DNA of 64,000 nt from Paludibacter sp963678465 (GCA_963678465.1 OY782858.1:1178001-1242000); one strand, 5' to 3'. Shown: positions 17,530 through 27,636, numbered from the stretch's first letter. Numbers and translations are program-made. The notes: generated from the letters alone by a model not told the origin.

Positions 17530-20379
17530 ATGAAAGATATGCTAAGAAGCCGACACATAGGCATTTCGGAGAATGACGAAGCACAAATGCTTCGAACGAT
17601 AGGTGCAAATTCGCTCGATGAACTTATCGCTCAAACCATCCCTTCCAACATCCGGCTTGCCGAATCTCTTGAACTCCCTGACCCACTTACTGAAAGACAA
17701 TTTGCAGAACATATAGCAGAACTTGCTTCGAAAAACCAGGTTTTCACTTCGTACATCGGACAAGGTTGGTACGATACTGTAACGCCTGCAGTAATTCAAC
17801 GTAATATTTTCGAAAATCCATCGTGGTACACCTCGTACACGCCCTATCAGGCCGAAATTTCGCAGGGGCGCCTCGAAGCTTTGCTTAATTTTCAAACAGC
17901 TGTAAGCGACTTCACAGGTTTGCCTTTGGCCAATGCTTCTTTGCTCGACGAAGCTACGGCAGCTGCCGAAGCAGCTACAATGATGTACAATCTGCGCAGT
18001 CGCGACTTAGTGAAAGCCGGAGCCAACATTCTTTTTGTTGATAAAAATGTTTTTCCACAAACACTGGCTGTTATCAAAACACGTACTTCCGTTCAGGGCA
18101 TAGAATTACAAATTGGCAATTTCGAATCATGCAAATTTACCGAAAAGCATTTCGGAGCCATTGTGCAATATCCAAATTCCAACGGTAACATTGAAAACTA
18201 TGCCGATTTTGTAACCTCTGCTCATGCAGCCAATTGCAAAGTAGCAGTTGCTGCCGACATTTTGAGCCTGGCTTTGCTTACTCCTCCCGGAGAATGGGGC
18301 GCCGATATTGCTTTTGGTTCCACACAACGCTGGGGAATACCAATGTATTTTGGTGGACCGGCAGCTGCTTATTTTGCTACGCGAGAAGAATTTAAACGCG
18401 ACATGCCCGGACGTATTATTGGGATCAGCAAAGATGCCAATGGGAAACCAGCGCTGCGCATGGCCTTACAAACGCGCGAACAACATATAAAACGAGAAAA
18501 AGCCACATCGAATATTTGTACTGCACAAGCTTTATTGGCCTCAATGGCTGGCATGTACACTGTTTACCATGGCGCTGAAGGCATTAAATCAATTGCTCAA
18601 CGCATTCACGCCATTGCGACATACATTAACGAAATATTACCTGTTTATGATTTTAGACAGGAAAATGAAAACTTCTTCGACACACTGAAAATCAGTTTGC
18701 CCGATAATATTACTTTAGACGATTTCAAAAAACTGGCATTAGAATACGAAGTCAACTTCCGCTATTTTGAAAACGGAGAAATTGGTATCAGTTTCGATGA
18801 AACAACAGACATTGATGATGTAAATACATTGATTGAAATTTTTGCAACAGCAGCTGATAATGCACCTGTTTATGCCGACGAAGAAGATTTGAAAGACTTA
18901 CAATCGTTCGACGAAACACTGGAACGCGAATCATCTTATCTGACCTTTGATGTTTTCAATAAATATCGCAGCGAAACAGAGATGATGCGTTACATCAAGA
19001 AACTCGAACGCCGCGATATTTCGCTGACTCATTCGATGATTTCGCTGGGGTCGTGCACCATGAAGCTGAATGCGGCTTCGGAAATGTTACCATTGAGTCG
19101 CCCTGAATTCAACGGAATTCATCCTTTAGCACCTAAAGATCAGACTGAAGGGTACAATAAACTCATTGCCGAACTCGAAAATTATTTATCCATCATTACC
19201 GGATTTACAGCCTGCAGCCTGCAACCCAACTCAGGTGCAGCCGGAGAATTTACCGGGCTGATGACCATAAAGACCTATTTCGAAGCCAAAGGCGAAACGC
19301 AACGCAACACGGTTCTAATTCCTGCATCGGCACATGGCACTAATCCTGCATCGGCAGCGCAGGCAGGTTTGGATATTGTGGTTGTAAAATGTGACGAAGG
19401 TGGCAACACCGATTTCGAAGACTGGAAGGCAAAAGCCGAAGCCAATAAAGACAATCTACTGGGTTGTATGATTACTTATCCTTCAACTCATGGTATTTTT
19501 GAAGAAACAATTGTTGAGATGTGCGCTATAATTCATGCCAATGGCGGTCAGGTTTATCTCGACGGTGCCAATATGAACGCACAGGTAGGCTTAACTAATC
19601 CGGGCAAAATAGGCGCCGATGTCTGTCATCTGAATCTTCACAAAACTTTTGCCATTCCTCATGGTGGTGGTGGTCCCGGTGTTGGTCCAATTTGTGTGGC
19701 TGCTCATTTGCAACCTTACTTACCAAGTAAAGAAAATGGTAAAAATACGGTTTCAGCCGCCCCATACGGAAGTGCAGGCGTCTTGCCGATAACTTACGGT
19801 TATATCCGTATGTTGGGCGAAGAAGGTTTGACTGCTTCTACAAAATATGCAATTCTGAACGCCAATTATCTGGCAGCTCGTCTGAAAGATAGTTACGGCG
19901 TACTTTACACAGGCAAAAACGGCCGCGTTGGTCATGAGTTGATTCTCGAAGCTCGTAACTTTAAAGCTACTTCGGGTGTAACCGAAACCGATATTGCCAA
20001 ACGTTTGATGGATTACGGTTTCCACGCTCCTACTCTTTCGTTTCCTGTGCATGGCACGTTGATGATAGAGCCAACTGAAAGCGAATCGAAAGCTGAACTC
20101 GACCGTTTTGCAGAAGCTATGTTGCAGATTTTTGACGAAATAAAAGAAGTGGAAAACGGCGTAGCCGATAAAACCGATAATGTTTTGCTCAACTCACCTC
20201 ACCCTGAGTATGCAATTGTGTCGGCCGAGTGGAATCATAGCTACAGTCGTGCTAAAGCTGCATATCCAACCAATTGGGTAGCCGAAAATAAGTTTTGGGT
20301 AAATGTTGCACGTGTTGACAATGCTTTTGGCGATCGTAACTTAATGTGTACCTGCCGCCCAACAACCGATTGGGAATAA
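17530..20379 (+). CDS. gcvP: Glycine dehydrogenase (decarboxylating), P protein
   Basis: PLP-dependent P protein of the glycine cleavage system. It decarboxylates glycine and passes the aminomethyl group to the lipoyl H protein. At 949 aa it is the single-chain form with both halves. The N-terminal half starts RSRHIGISENDEAQMLRTIG and contains the YTPYQAEISQGRLEALLNFQ motif. The C-terminal half has SLGSCTMKLN, PASAHGTNPASAAQAG and the PLP lysine in NLHKTFAIPHGGGGPGVGPI. It ends with the conserved CTCRPTTDWE-type tail. gcvT and gcvH are not in this window. A hairpin terminator follows. Confidence 0.97.
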   Translation: MKDMLRSRHIGISENDEAQMLRTIGANSLDELIAQTIPSNIRLAESLELPDPLTERQFAEHIAELASKNQVFTSYIGQGWYDTVTPAVIQRNIFENPSWYTSYTPYQAEISQGRLEALLNFQTAVSDFTGLPLANASLLDEATAAAEAATMMYNLRSRDLVKAGANILFVDKNVFPQTLAVIKTRTSVQGIELQIGNFESCKFTEKHFGAIVQYPNSNGNIENYADFVTSAHAANCKVAVAADILSLALLTPPGEWGADIAFGSTQRWGIPMYFGGPAAAYFATREEFKRDMPGRIIGISKDANGKPALRMALQTREQHIKREKATSNICTAQALLASMAGMYTVYHGAEGIKSIAQRIHAIATYINEILPVYDFRQENENFFDTLKISLPDNITLDDFKKLALEYEVNFRYFENGEIGISFDETTDIDDVNTLIEIFATAADNAPVYADEEDLKDLQSFDETLERESSYLTFDVFNKYRSETEMMRYIKKLERRDISLTHSMISLGSCTMKLNAASEMLPLSRPEFNGIHPLAPKDQTEGYNKLIAELENYLSIITGFTACSLQPNSGAAGEFTGLMTIKTYFEAKGETQRNTVLIPASAHGTNPASAAQAGLDIVVVKCDEGGNTDFEDWKAKAEANKDNLLGCMITYPSTHGIFEETIVEMCAIIHANGGQVYLDGANMNAQVGLTNPGKIGADVCHLNLHKTFAIPHGGGGPGVGPICVAAHLQPYLPSKENGKNTVSAAPYGSAGVLPITYGYIRMLGEEGLTASTKYAILNANYLAARLKDSYGVLYTGKNGRVGHELILEARNFKATSGVTETDIAKRLMDYGFHAPTLSFPVHGTLMIEPTESESKAELDRFAEAMLQIFDEIKEVENGVADKTDNVLLNSPHPEYAIVSAEWNHSYSRAKAAYPTNWVAENKFWVNVARVDNAFGDRNLMCTCRPTTDWE

Positions 20380-20406
20380 ATTTTATTTTACTTCCGGTTA
20401 AATGAA

Positions 20407-20448
20407 AAAACCGACCCTACTGCAAATGTGCAACAGGGTCGGTTTTGT
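20407..20448 (+). terminator. Intrinsic terminator of gcvP
   Basis: Stem AAAACCGACCCT / AGGGTCGGTTTT with a 16-nt loop, 27 bp after the stop. It could also serve the convergent regulator gene. Confidence 0.75.
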
Positions 20449-20467
20449 ATTTTATGCGCGTGCAGGA

Positions 20468-21121
20468 TCAGATATAATATTCCGCCATATCGACAATTCC
20501 TGCACGAATGGCATATTTTGTGGCTTCGTGGATATTGTTCACTTCAATTTTTCTGAAAATATTCTTACGATGCGTCATAATTGTATGAACACTAACAAAA
20601 CGCAGGAGCGCAATTTCTTTAGTTGTTTTGCCCATGGCCATTTCTTTGAGAATTTCCTGTTCTGTAATGGTGAGAACGGAACGTGGCGATTTGCTGTCAG
20701 ATTTGCGGGTACTGTCAAGTAAAATATTACTCACATGATTGCAAATATATCTGTTGCCTTTCAGCATTTCTTTCAATCCGGTTCTGATTTCTTCTGCTGA
20801 ACTATCTTTCATTACCACACCAAAAGAATGTGTATTGAAAAGCACCGAACGAAAAAAATCATCGCTCAATTCATCAGAAAACAACAGCCAAAAAGTATCG
20901 GGGAAACGCGACTGAAGTATTATCAATTCGTTTTCGCTTTCGAAATCGAACAAAGTATAATCAAGTATAACAAGCACATTTCCATCCTTTACCAGTAAAT
21001 CTATCAACTCTTTTTTTTGAGTTGCTTCATTTACAGTAAACTGTTCAGGAAGCTGATCGATAACATATCGCCAGCCCATTTTAGTAATATCCTGATTATC
21101 TGATATAATTAGATTTTTCAT
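20468..21121 (-). CDS. NarL/FixJ (LuxR-type) response regulator
   Basis: Two-component response regulator of 217 aa. The receiver domain (about residues 1-120) has the acceptor aspartate in VLVILDYTLFD (about D54), LLFSDELSDD for the conserved Thr/Ser, and the lysine in GVVMKDSSAEEI. The DNA-binding LuxR domain (about residues 148-210) has LTITEQEILKEMAMGKTTKEIA and the recognition helix SVHTIMTHRKNIFRKI. No sensor kinase is nearby. It follows the gld/por operon on the same strand, beyond a terminator at 21198-21243. A role in T9SS control is possible but unproven. Confidence 0.9.
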   Translation of the reverse strand: MKNLIISDNQDITKMGWRYVIDQLPEQFTVNEATQKKELIDLLVKDGNVLVILDYTLFDFESENELIILQSRFPDTFWLLFSDELSDDFFRSVLFNTHSFGVVMKDSSAEEIRTGLKEMLKGNRYICNHVSNILLDSTRKSDSKSPRSVLTITEQEILKEMAMGKTTKEIALLRFVSVHTIMTHRKNIFRKIEVNNIHEATKYAIRAGIVDMAEYYI

Positions 21122-21197
21122 TTTTAGAAGCGTTGTAATTATTTTATCAATAATGAATCACATCGGGAATGAAATATTGAAATAAGAAGCCTAAAAT

Positions 21198-21243
21198 AAA
21201 AAGCAGGATAAAACCAAAATTACATCAATTGATTTTATCCTGC
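21198..21243 (-). terminator. Terminator of the gldKLMN operon
   Basis: On the minus strand GCAGGATAAAA pairs with TTTTATCCTGC across a 19-nt loop and is followed by a T-rich run. It starts 24 bp after the gldN stop. Confidence 0.7.
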
Positions 21244-21266
21244 CATTTAATATACTCAAATAAGAA

Positions 21267-22232
21267 TTAGTATTCCCAAATATCCTGCTCCACGTTGAGC
21301 AATTCTGTTTCGATTCGTTTTTGTTCTTTCAAAATCTGGTCAGGTTCGTTGTAAGCCTGAAGCAACATTCGGTTAAACATATTACTATCGCCAAGCAAAT
21401 AGCTCGAATATAGTTTTTGGGAGAAAAACTCGTCGAAAGTCAATCGCTCAGTATCGTTTCCATTAGGAACCATATATTGTTTAGCAAGATACGGACGTAA
21501 TTCATCGAACAAATACCAACAGGTCACCGAACTCTGTAAAAAGTTCCAAACCGATTCTCCCGATTTATTGATTCCGGTCATATTCAGGTTTGTAACATTC
21601 GTTTCGTTATAAACATATACCGGAGCAATACCAATTATTTTGGTAAACATTCGGGAATAATGTTTATTAAAGAAAATAATTTCCTGAATAATAAACTTCA
21701 TTTGTTTCGAAGCATAATCTTCATAATTATAGGAACTTATCTTATTCTGATTTGTCAATGCATCTTTCTCGATAAGACTGCTGATACGTGGTGTATTGTT
21801 GGCAGTGTTCCAGTCGCAGGTAACAAAACGGTTTTTCAGACTATCCTGCGGAATGGGAGTATCATATTTTGGTTGAATATCAAAATCTATTTTATCATAA
21901 GCTTTCAGACCACCTGATACCGAGGCATCAAGGATTACTCTGAATAAACTTTTGTACTTGTCGTTAGGCTTAATCGGGAAATAAAGCTGATTGTTCTGCT
22001 TATCTCTCAAATCGATTACCCTGTAAACGATACGAGACCAAACAATATCATCGGCTCTGTGATTAATGCGCGCAATGGTATCAGCCAAAGCATCCATCTG
22101 AGTAGTTTGAATAGCCACATTACCTTTTAAGTCGAAAAATGGTAAAACCTGTTCTTGTGCAGCAGTACGGCCAACAGGCAACAAGCACACAACACAAACA
22201 GCAACTAAATATGCTTTAAAATTCATTTTCAT
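21267..22232 (-). CDS. gldN: Type IX secretion system protein GldN/PorN
   Basis: Periplasmic protein that joins the GldK lipoprotein ring of the T9SS and contacts GldM. The 321-aa protein has a signal peptide (MKMNFKAYLVAVCVVCLLPV ending at about TAAQ). The GldN core contains ADDIVWSRIVYRVIDLRDKQ and FKVILDA-type sequence, and late in the protein WYLFDELRPYLAKQYMVPNGN. It is the last gene of the cluster, 28 bp after gldM. A terminator follows. Confidence 0.92.
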   Translation of the reverse strand: MKMNFKAYLVAVCVVCLLPVGRTAAQEQVLPFFDLKGNVAIQTTQMDALADTIARINHRADDIVWSRIVYRVIDLRDKQNNQLYFPIKPNDKYKSLFRVILDASVSGGLKAYDKIDFDIQPKYDTPIPQDSLKNRFVTCDWNTANNTPRISSLIEKDALTNQNKISSYNYEDYASKQMKFIIQEIIFFNKHYSRMFTKIIGIAPVYVYNETNVTNLNMTGINKSGESVWNFLQSSVTCWYLFDELRPYLAKQYMVPNGNDTERLTFDEFFSQKLYSSYLLGDSNMFNRMLLQAYNEPDQILKEQKRIETELLNVEQDIWEY

Positions 22233-22260
22233 ATTATAAATTTATTTTACTGGCAGTTTA

Positions 22261-23793
22261 TTAAATTAATTTTACTACAATAGCTCCTAATGACTGGACA
22301 TTTCTATCCGGACCAACAGCTTTTATATTACTAAGAATAAGATTTTTTCCTTTTGTTAATCTACTCAGGAAGTTTCCATCGAGTTTCGATCCCGAAACCG
22401 AAAGTGGCGCCAACCCGTCAACAATCATAGTGAACGAAACAATAGAGAATTTAGCCTGAACCAACGCATCCTGTCCATAACTGGCAATCAGATTAGCGCC
22501 TCTCAGCTGATCCATTGTCATAGCACCTTCATTTTCGTCACCTTTGGAATCGAGCAAGAACACTGAAGGTTTTGGAAGGCGTTTTACTCTGAAAATGCCG
22601 CTTCCCATGCTCATTTCCTTTTTGTCTATTTTCCCAAAAACAGCCACTCTGATTTCGCCATCGCGTGTAGGGTGAATTATAAATTTACCTTTTCCACGGT
22701 TTTCAAAATTAGCACCATCAACGCTTATTCTTACATTTTCGGGGGCAACGCCCGGTACCGAAACACTTAGTTTATTATCAATTCCTTTATAAACAACGTT
22801 CAAATCTTCGTTCGAAATAGTTGCCGAAGGTTCGCCAACCATATAATCCGATTCGAAACGATAGGACATTATACTGCCTCCTTTTCCCGGAACTCTGATT
22901 TCCCCCGAATACTTTGCCGGGCCTAATTTACCGCCGGCTACAAACTCATACATTCCGTTGCGCCCTAACTGATTGCCATTTACAAAATACTGTGGTATTT
23001 TTGTGGAATCGACAGCTGATAAAACAATGCGTGCACTGTATTTTTCGCCCCGAAAAACAAATTTTGAATTAGGCACCACCAGTGCCTCAATTTTATTTAC
23101 TCTGAAGTCAGAAGCATCAGTCTGTGCTTTCAGATACTGTACTATTTCTGATTCAGAAGCCCTGATATCGCTCTGATATTTAGTAAGTAAAGTAACTACA
23201 GCCGAAACAGGCATCATCTCGAACATGGCATTTTCCCATGGTATCATTTCACCTGATTCTTTGCTTTTTACCGAATTGGTTGAAAAAAGATTGAGATACA
23301 TTTTCTGCTTGCTTTCGTTGTTACCCGAGTAAGAAACCAAGGTATCGCAATAGCTTTTTAGTTTATTACGCAACGCCTTGCCATTTCCACCTACCAAGGC
23401 ATATTGTCCAGCAGCATCCAGGTTATCGCGAGCTTCAATTTCTCTTGCTTTAGGATCGGCCTTCTTTTTATCTGCAATTTTTACAATTTCAACTTTAAAA
23501 TTCTCTATGTACTGAAACAGTTCATCAGATTGTTTTCTTATTTGATTGGCTTTAGTCAACCACTCGCCTACTTTTTCAGGATTTTCTTTATAAATATATT
23601 CAAAGTCACTATAAAGATCATCATTGCGCATATTCGATGATTCGATCGTAGAGTGTAAACTATTATCCACCATCGTGAATCCGTTTAATATTTCACTTGA
23701 CACATTGAGTGCCAACATAGCTGTAAGCACCAAATACATCATGCCAATCATTTTCTGCCTTGGCGTTTCCGGACAATTTTTTGCTCCACTCAT
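22261..23793 (-). CDS. gldM: Type IX secretion system motor protein GldM/PorM
   Basis: Inner-membrane protein with one transmembrane helix and a long periplasmic arm. With GldL it forms the proton-driven motor of the T9SS. It begins MSGAKNCPETPRQKMIGMMY, with the helix MIGMMYLVLTAMLALNVSSE at about residues 16-35. Four periplasmic domains follow, including PGVAPENVRISVDGANFENR. The 510-aa length is typical. It sits between gldL and gldN. Confidence 0.94.
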   Translation of the reverse strand: MSGAKNCPETPRQKMIGMMYLVLTAMLALNVSSEILNGFTMVDNSLHSTIESSNMRNDDLYSDFEYIYKENPEKVGEWLTKANQIRKQSDELFQYIENFKVEIVKIADKKKADPKAREIEARDNLDAAGQYALVGGNGKALRNKLKSYCDTLVSYSGNNESKQKMYLNLFSTNSVKSKESGEMIPWENAMFEMMPVSAVVTLLTKYQSDIRASESEIVQYLKAQTDASDFRVNKIEALVVPNSKFVFRGEKYSARIVLSAVDSTKIPQYFVNGNQLGRNGMYEFVAGGKLGPAKYSGEIRVPGKGGSIMSYRFESDYMVGEPSATISNEDLNVVYKGIDNKLSVSVPGVAPENVRISVDGANFENRGKGKFIIHPTRDGEIRVAVFGKIDKKEMSMGSGIFRVKRLPKPSVFLLDSKGDENEGAMTMDQLRGANLIASYGQDALVQAKFSIVSFTMIVDGLAPLSVSGSKLDGNFLSRLTKGKNLILSNIKAVGPDRNVQSLGAIVVKLI

Positions 23794-23843
23794 TGGTGAT
23801 TATTCATTAACGATTTGTAAATAAAGGAAAATAATCACTCTTT

Positions 23844-24719
23844 TCAGCTTAATGCGTTCAACATATTACCATACACCAAATTAAGGTCGGCAACTTGCTT
23901 CACCAGTTTTTCGGTTCCGGATTTATAAAGTTCGGTTTGTTCTGATATATTTTGCGTTGTCAACTTCAATTTGTCCATACTGGATGAAATTTGATTCAAA
24001 TCGGCACTCACAGCTTTGATCACTTCGTTCTGTTTTGTCAATCCTTCTGACTGATTCTGAATGTTTTTAAGCTGAATTTCGTATACCGAATTGATTGAAG
24101 AGAGATTTTTATTTATTTCCTCCACTTTACCGGCATACTGCTTTGTGTTTTTGTCAACCATCTCCATACCGTTGTTGATGGACTGATATGAACTTTGCAG
24201 TTGAGATGTTGCATTATTAAGCTGTTCCTGGCTATGCATAAATTTAGAAGCCATTTCGGAAGCATTATCGAGATTCGACGTTAGTTTGTCTGTTGATTTT
24301 ACAACCGAAGTAAGGGCATTCAGCTGATCGGCAGTAGTAGAAAGGTTTTTTATTCCTTCCGAAAGCTTTTTCACATCCTCGTCGCTTATCGTTTCGCTAT
24401 AATTTACTTTCAACGACGATTTTGAAGTTTCTGCTTGTGGCGTCGGCACTAAATTATTTGAACGATTTTTTTCGTTTTCAAAATCAAAGATTTTATTCCA
24501 CTCAAATTCTTTCACAGGTTTGTCAAATATACCTAATGCAAAAATTATTGCTTCTACAGACATACCAATGCCCAACATATAACTGGCTCCGTTTAAATGA
24601 AGAATTTTAAACATAGCTCCCAGAATTACAACTGAAGCACCTAAACTGTAAGCAGCTCCTACAATTCTTTTCATCTTAGGCGAATTCCACCACAAATCGA
24701 ATTTTGTCTGTTCGGACAT
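23844..24719 (-). CDS. gldL: Type IX secretion system motor protein GldL/PorL
   Basis: Cytoplasmic-membrane stator of the T9SS motor. It has two transmembrane helices near the N-terminus (IVGAAYSLGASVVILGAMFK and YMLGIGMSVEAIIFALGIFD), followed by a long predicted coiled coil (about residues 105-290: KKLSEGIKNLSTTADQLNAL and similar). The first helix carries the usual GAMFKILHLNGA segment, and the glutamate in GMSVEAIIF is the family's proposed proton-path residue. At 291 aa it is full length. It is cotranscribed with gldK upstream and gldM downstream. Confidence 0.94.
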   Translation of the reverse strand: MSEQTKFDLWWNSPKMKRIVGAAYSLGASVVILGAMFKILHLNGASYMLGIGMSVEAIIFALGIFDKPVKEFEWNKIFDFENEKNRSNNLVPTPQAETSKSSLKVNYSETISDEDVKKLSEGIKNLSTTADQLNALTSVVKSTDKLTSNLDNASEMASKFMHSQEQLNNATSQLQSSYQSINNGMEMVDKNTKQYAGKVEEINKNLSSINSVYEIQLKNIQNQSEGLTKQNEVIKAVSADLNQISSSMDKLKLTTQNISEQTELYKSGTEKLVKQVADLNLVYGNMLNALS

Positions 24720-24753
24720 AATCGTCTTTTTTTAATTAGATTCTTTAATTTTC

Positions 24754-26151
24754 TTATTCACCATTAAAAGAACGTACACAACGGAAACCAACATATGGTC
24801 TGCTTTCGTACTGATATTCGTATGTACGCACGCCGCACTGAAGGTAATATGCTATATCTTTCCACGAACCGCCTTTTATAACTTTGCGTTTCAATACATC
24901 AGCATCATCATTTTTAGCATTGTACTGAAAATTAGGATTCATATCCGAAACCATTGTATTGGTAGAACTTACATAAGCAGACGATGTCCATTCGGCCACA
25001 TTTCCAGCCATATCGTACAAACCATATTCGTTAGGTGCGAATGAACCTACTTTCATTGTAGTGGCACCAGTATCGTCGGTATAACTTCCGCGCATAGGTT
25101 TAAAGTTGGCAAGGAAACATCCATTATTGTCGCGAAGATAATTTCCTCCCCATGGATACAAACCAAGTTGTTTACCACCACGTGCTGCATATTCCCATTC
25201 GGCTTCGGTGGGCAAGCGATAGTCCTGACCTCCTACCTTGTGAGTTGTGTTGTAGAGCTGAGTACGCCAGTTGCAAAATGCCTGCGCCTGCTCCCATGTA
25301 ACACCTACAACCGGGTATTGGGCAAATCCGGGATGCGAAAAGTACATCTTCATTTTAGGATCATTGTAAGCATACTGGAAATCGCGCAACCACATCACTG
25401 TGTCGGGATAAACATTCACAATGCGTGTAGAAATCAAATCTTTTCGGTTGACAAGTTTACGTTCAATAGTTCGGTTAACAATAACACCACTTTCGTCGAC
25501 ATAAGAAGTATCCACTCTTACTTTAGCATTTTTAGGATAAGCACCGGTGGCTACATTATATTTGTTACCGGGCAAAGCGGCCTGATCGTAATTGATCCAC
25601 TCGTATTTGTAAGTTAGTATTGCAGGGTTCAGCTGATTTGATCGACCAATTGCATTTTCGCTGAAGAAATAAAAGCGACCTAAAACTGCCTTCACTGTAT
25701 CATCTTTCGATTTCCATGGAATTTTGGCTTTCCAGTTCAAAGGTACTTTTGCAAGTTCTTCGGGGCTAAGATTATCGAGAGGATTTTCGCGGTTATTATA
25801 AGTTGTCAGTTTCTGATAACCTAATGCATTTGAATTAATGAGCATTCGCATGGCTATAGAGTCACGTACCCAATAAACAAATTGTTTGTATTCGTTATTT
25901 GTAATCTCAGTGGCATCCATCCAAAAGGCATCAACTGTTACGTTGATTGATTTGTCGCTGAGCGATCCAATCGCAGATTGGTCGTTGGCGCCCATAATAA
26001 AGGAGCCACGTTTAATAAACACCATCCCGTACGGATTTTCCTCCTGAAAACGTTTCGTTTTTTTAGTAATGCCATTCAATTCCCCTACAGGTCTGGCAGC
26101 TATGATTATCAATAAGACAAGCGCAATAATAATCAGATTTTTTTTTGTCAT
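24754..26151 (-). CDS. gldK: Type IX secretion system protein GldK/PorK (formylglycine-generating-enzyme-like fold)
   Basis: Ring-forming periplasmic component of the T9SS with an FGE-sulfatase/SUMF1 fold. The domain is seen at about residues 40-460: MVFIKRGSFIMGANDQSAIG, WEQAQAFCNWRTQLYN, YRLPTEAEWEYAARGG, YDMAGNVAEWTSSAY, VIKGGSWKD and PYVGFRCVRS. GldK is normally a lipoprotein. Here the N-terminal hydrophobic segment (KNLIIIALVLLIIIAARPVG) has no cysteine, so there is no lipobox with the start at 26151. Either this copy is anchored differently or the signal has diverged. It is the second gene of the operon, after porP. Confidence 0.92.
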   Translation of the reverse strand: MTKKNLIIIALVLLIIIAARPVGELNGITKKTKRFQEENPYGMVFIKRGSFIMGANDQSAIGSLSDKSINVTVDAFWMDATEITNNEYKQFVYWVRDSIAMRMLINSNALGYQKLTTYNNRENPLDNLSPEELAKVPLNWKAKIPWKSKDDTVKAVLGRFYFFSENAIGRSNQLNPAILTYKYEWINYDQAALPGNKYNVATGAYPKNAKVRVDTSYVDESGVIVNRTIERKLVNRKDLISTRIVNVYPDTVMWLRDFQYAYNDPKMKMYFSHPGFAQYPVVGVTWEQAQAFCNWRTQLYNTTHKVGGQDYRLPTEAEWEYAARGGKQLGLYPWGGNYLRDNNGCFLANFKPMRGSYTDDTGATTMKVGSFAPNEYGLYDMAGNVAEWTSSAYVSSTNTMVSDMNPNFQYNAKNDDADVLKRKVIKGGSWKDIAYYLQCGVRTYEYQYESRPYVGFRCVRSFNGE

Positions 26152-26210
26152 TGTGATAATAATTATATTGAGATAAATATTATTTTTTAATATTACTAGT
26201 TAACAAATAC

Positions 26211-27170
26211 TTACAAAAAACGTACACTCTTATATTTTTTCGATCCCTTTGTCAAAGCATACTCGAAACTGTAAATTAATACAAGTTCGTGCGAGCCGTA
26301 ATTGGTAGTTATCAATTTTGATGTCGATATATCGAACGAATATCCTACGCTCAAACCACCGGCCACATTTAATCCTGCCATAAGCACCACAGCATCTTTA
26401 ACTCTATACGTCAAACCGCCCCAGAATTTATTATCGTATTCTAAGCGGGACGATAAATTGAGCTGCCATGTACTAAAATCAGATTTTAACAATGCACTTG
26501 GTTTCAACACATATTTCGGATTCAGCAATTTATAGTTGAATCCTCCGGTAAAATACATTGTGCTAAACACATTAAATTCGTCTGTAGGTGTCCATGTTAC
26601 TGTCGGCCGATTCAGATGAACTAACGAAATACCCGAATACCACTCATTCATCGAAAACCACGCGCCTACACTCATGTCGAGACTTGTTCCACTCACTTGC
26701 GTTAAAGGAATGGCGGGATCGCTTACGATTTGGTTATGATACTCTCCTAAAGTTATTTTATGTTGAGCCACACTATCGCCGCTGAATCCTATATTTACAA
26801 AACCAAGGTCGGCACCTACGCTTAGTTTGGCTTTTCCAAAGTTCTTTTTAAATGCATACTGCAGATGAAAGGTTTTATTAGTAAGCCAACCTATATCATC
26901 ATTCAAAAAGCTTACTCCCACACCATGTTTCGAATCTCCTAACTTCAAAGGAGAGTGAATACTGAAAGTAGTAGTAGTTCCGCTACCATCAAAATTTATC
27001 AAATTAATTCGTGGTTGCAGAATCACATCTATCATTTCACTCTCGCCAACCGCTGCCGGATTGAATGATGAATGATGTAACATATACTGACTAAACTGTG
27101 CATCGAATTGCGAATAAACCGATTCAGTAAAAACAAATAAAAATAAAATATAGATATAATATTTTTTCAT
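26211..27170 (-). CDS. porP: Type IX secretion system outer-membrane protein PorP/SprF
   Basis: Beta-barrel outer-membrane protein of the PorP/SprF family, which assists the T9SS. The signal peptide is MKKYYIYILFLFVFTESVYS, followed by the diagnostic QFDAQFSQYMLHHSSFNPAA. The end of the barrel (YGSHELVLIYSFEY) is also typical. The ATG at 27170 is chosen because it begins the signal peptide. An upstream GTG would place nine polar residues in front of it. It leads the porP-gldK-gldL-gldM-gldN cluster, with 59 bp to gldK. Confidence 0.92.
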   Translation of the reverse strand: MKKYYIYILFLFVFTESVYSQFDAQFSQYMLHHSSFNPAAVGESEMIDVILQPRINLINFDGSGTTTTFSIHSPLKLGDSKHGVGVSFLNDDIGWLTNKTFHLQYAFKKNFGKAKLSVGADLGFVNIGFSGDSVAQHKITLGEYHNQIVSDPAIPLTQVSGTSLDMSVGAWFSMNEWYSGISLVHLNRPTVTWTPTDEFNVFSTMYFTGGFNYKLLNPKYVLKPSALLKSDFSTWQLNLSSRLEYDNKFWGGLTYRVKDAVVLMAGLNVAGGLSVGYSFDISTSKLITTNYGSHELVLIYSFEYALTKGSKKYKSVRFL

Positions 27171-27359
27171 AGAATTTTCTGAAACAATTTCATTCACAAG
27201 GCGTCTGGTACACGTTTTATTTGATACTCATTGGTTTTTATTATGAAACTGCAAAACTCAAGAAAAATTGTTTCGCATAACATTTTTTATGCAAAAAAAA
27301 GTATCAACACATTACATAAACACTTGATTCTGATTCAGGCAGGCGAAAATACTATTCAT

Positions 27360-27581
27360 TTAATATTCTTCTTCGTTGAAAAAGAAGTCTTCCTTGCTTG
27401 GATAATCCGGCCAAATATCTTCGATTGTTTCATAGATCTCACCCTCGTCTTCTATTTCCTGCAGGTTTTCAATCACCTCCAATGGAGCGCCTGAGCGTAT
27501 GGCATAATCTATCAATTCATCTTTTGTGGCAGGCCAGGGTGCGTCTTCTATCTTCGAAGCTAATTCTAACGTCCAATACAT
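27360..27581 (-). CDS. Small DUF2795-domain protein
   Basis: Acidic 73-aa protein of a small family common in Bacteroidota, which I place in DUF2795 from the WTLELASKIEDAPWPATKDE start and the LIDYAIRSGAPLEVIENLQE helix pair. The C-terminal tail is very acidic (PSKEDFFFNEEEY). Function is unknown. It has its own TAnnTTTG element at 27637-27644. Confidence 0.85.
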   Translation of the reverse strand: MYWTLELASKIEDAPWPATKDELIDYAIRSGAPLEVIENLQEIEDEGEIYETIEDIWPDYPSKEDFFFNEEEY

Positions 27582-27636
27582 AATTCTGGTAAATTTTTTA
27601 ATATAAATTTAATTAGTAAATAGGTCAAATTTTGTA

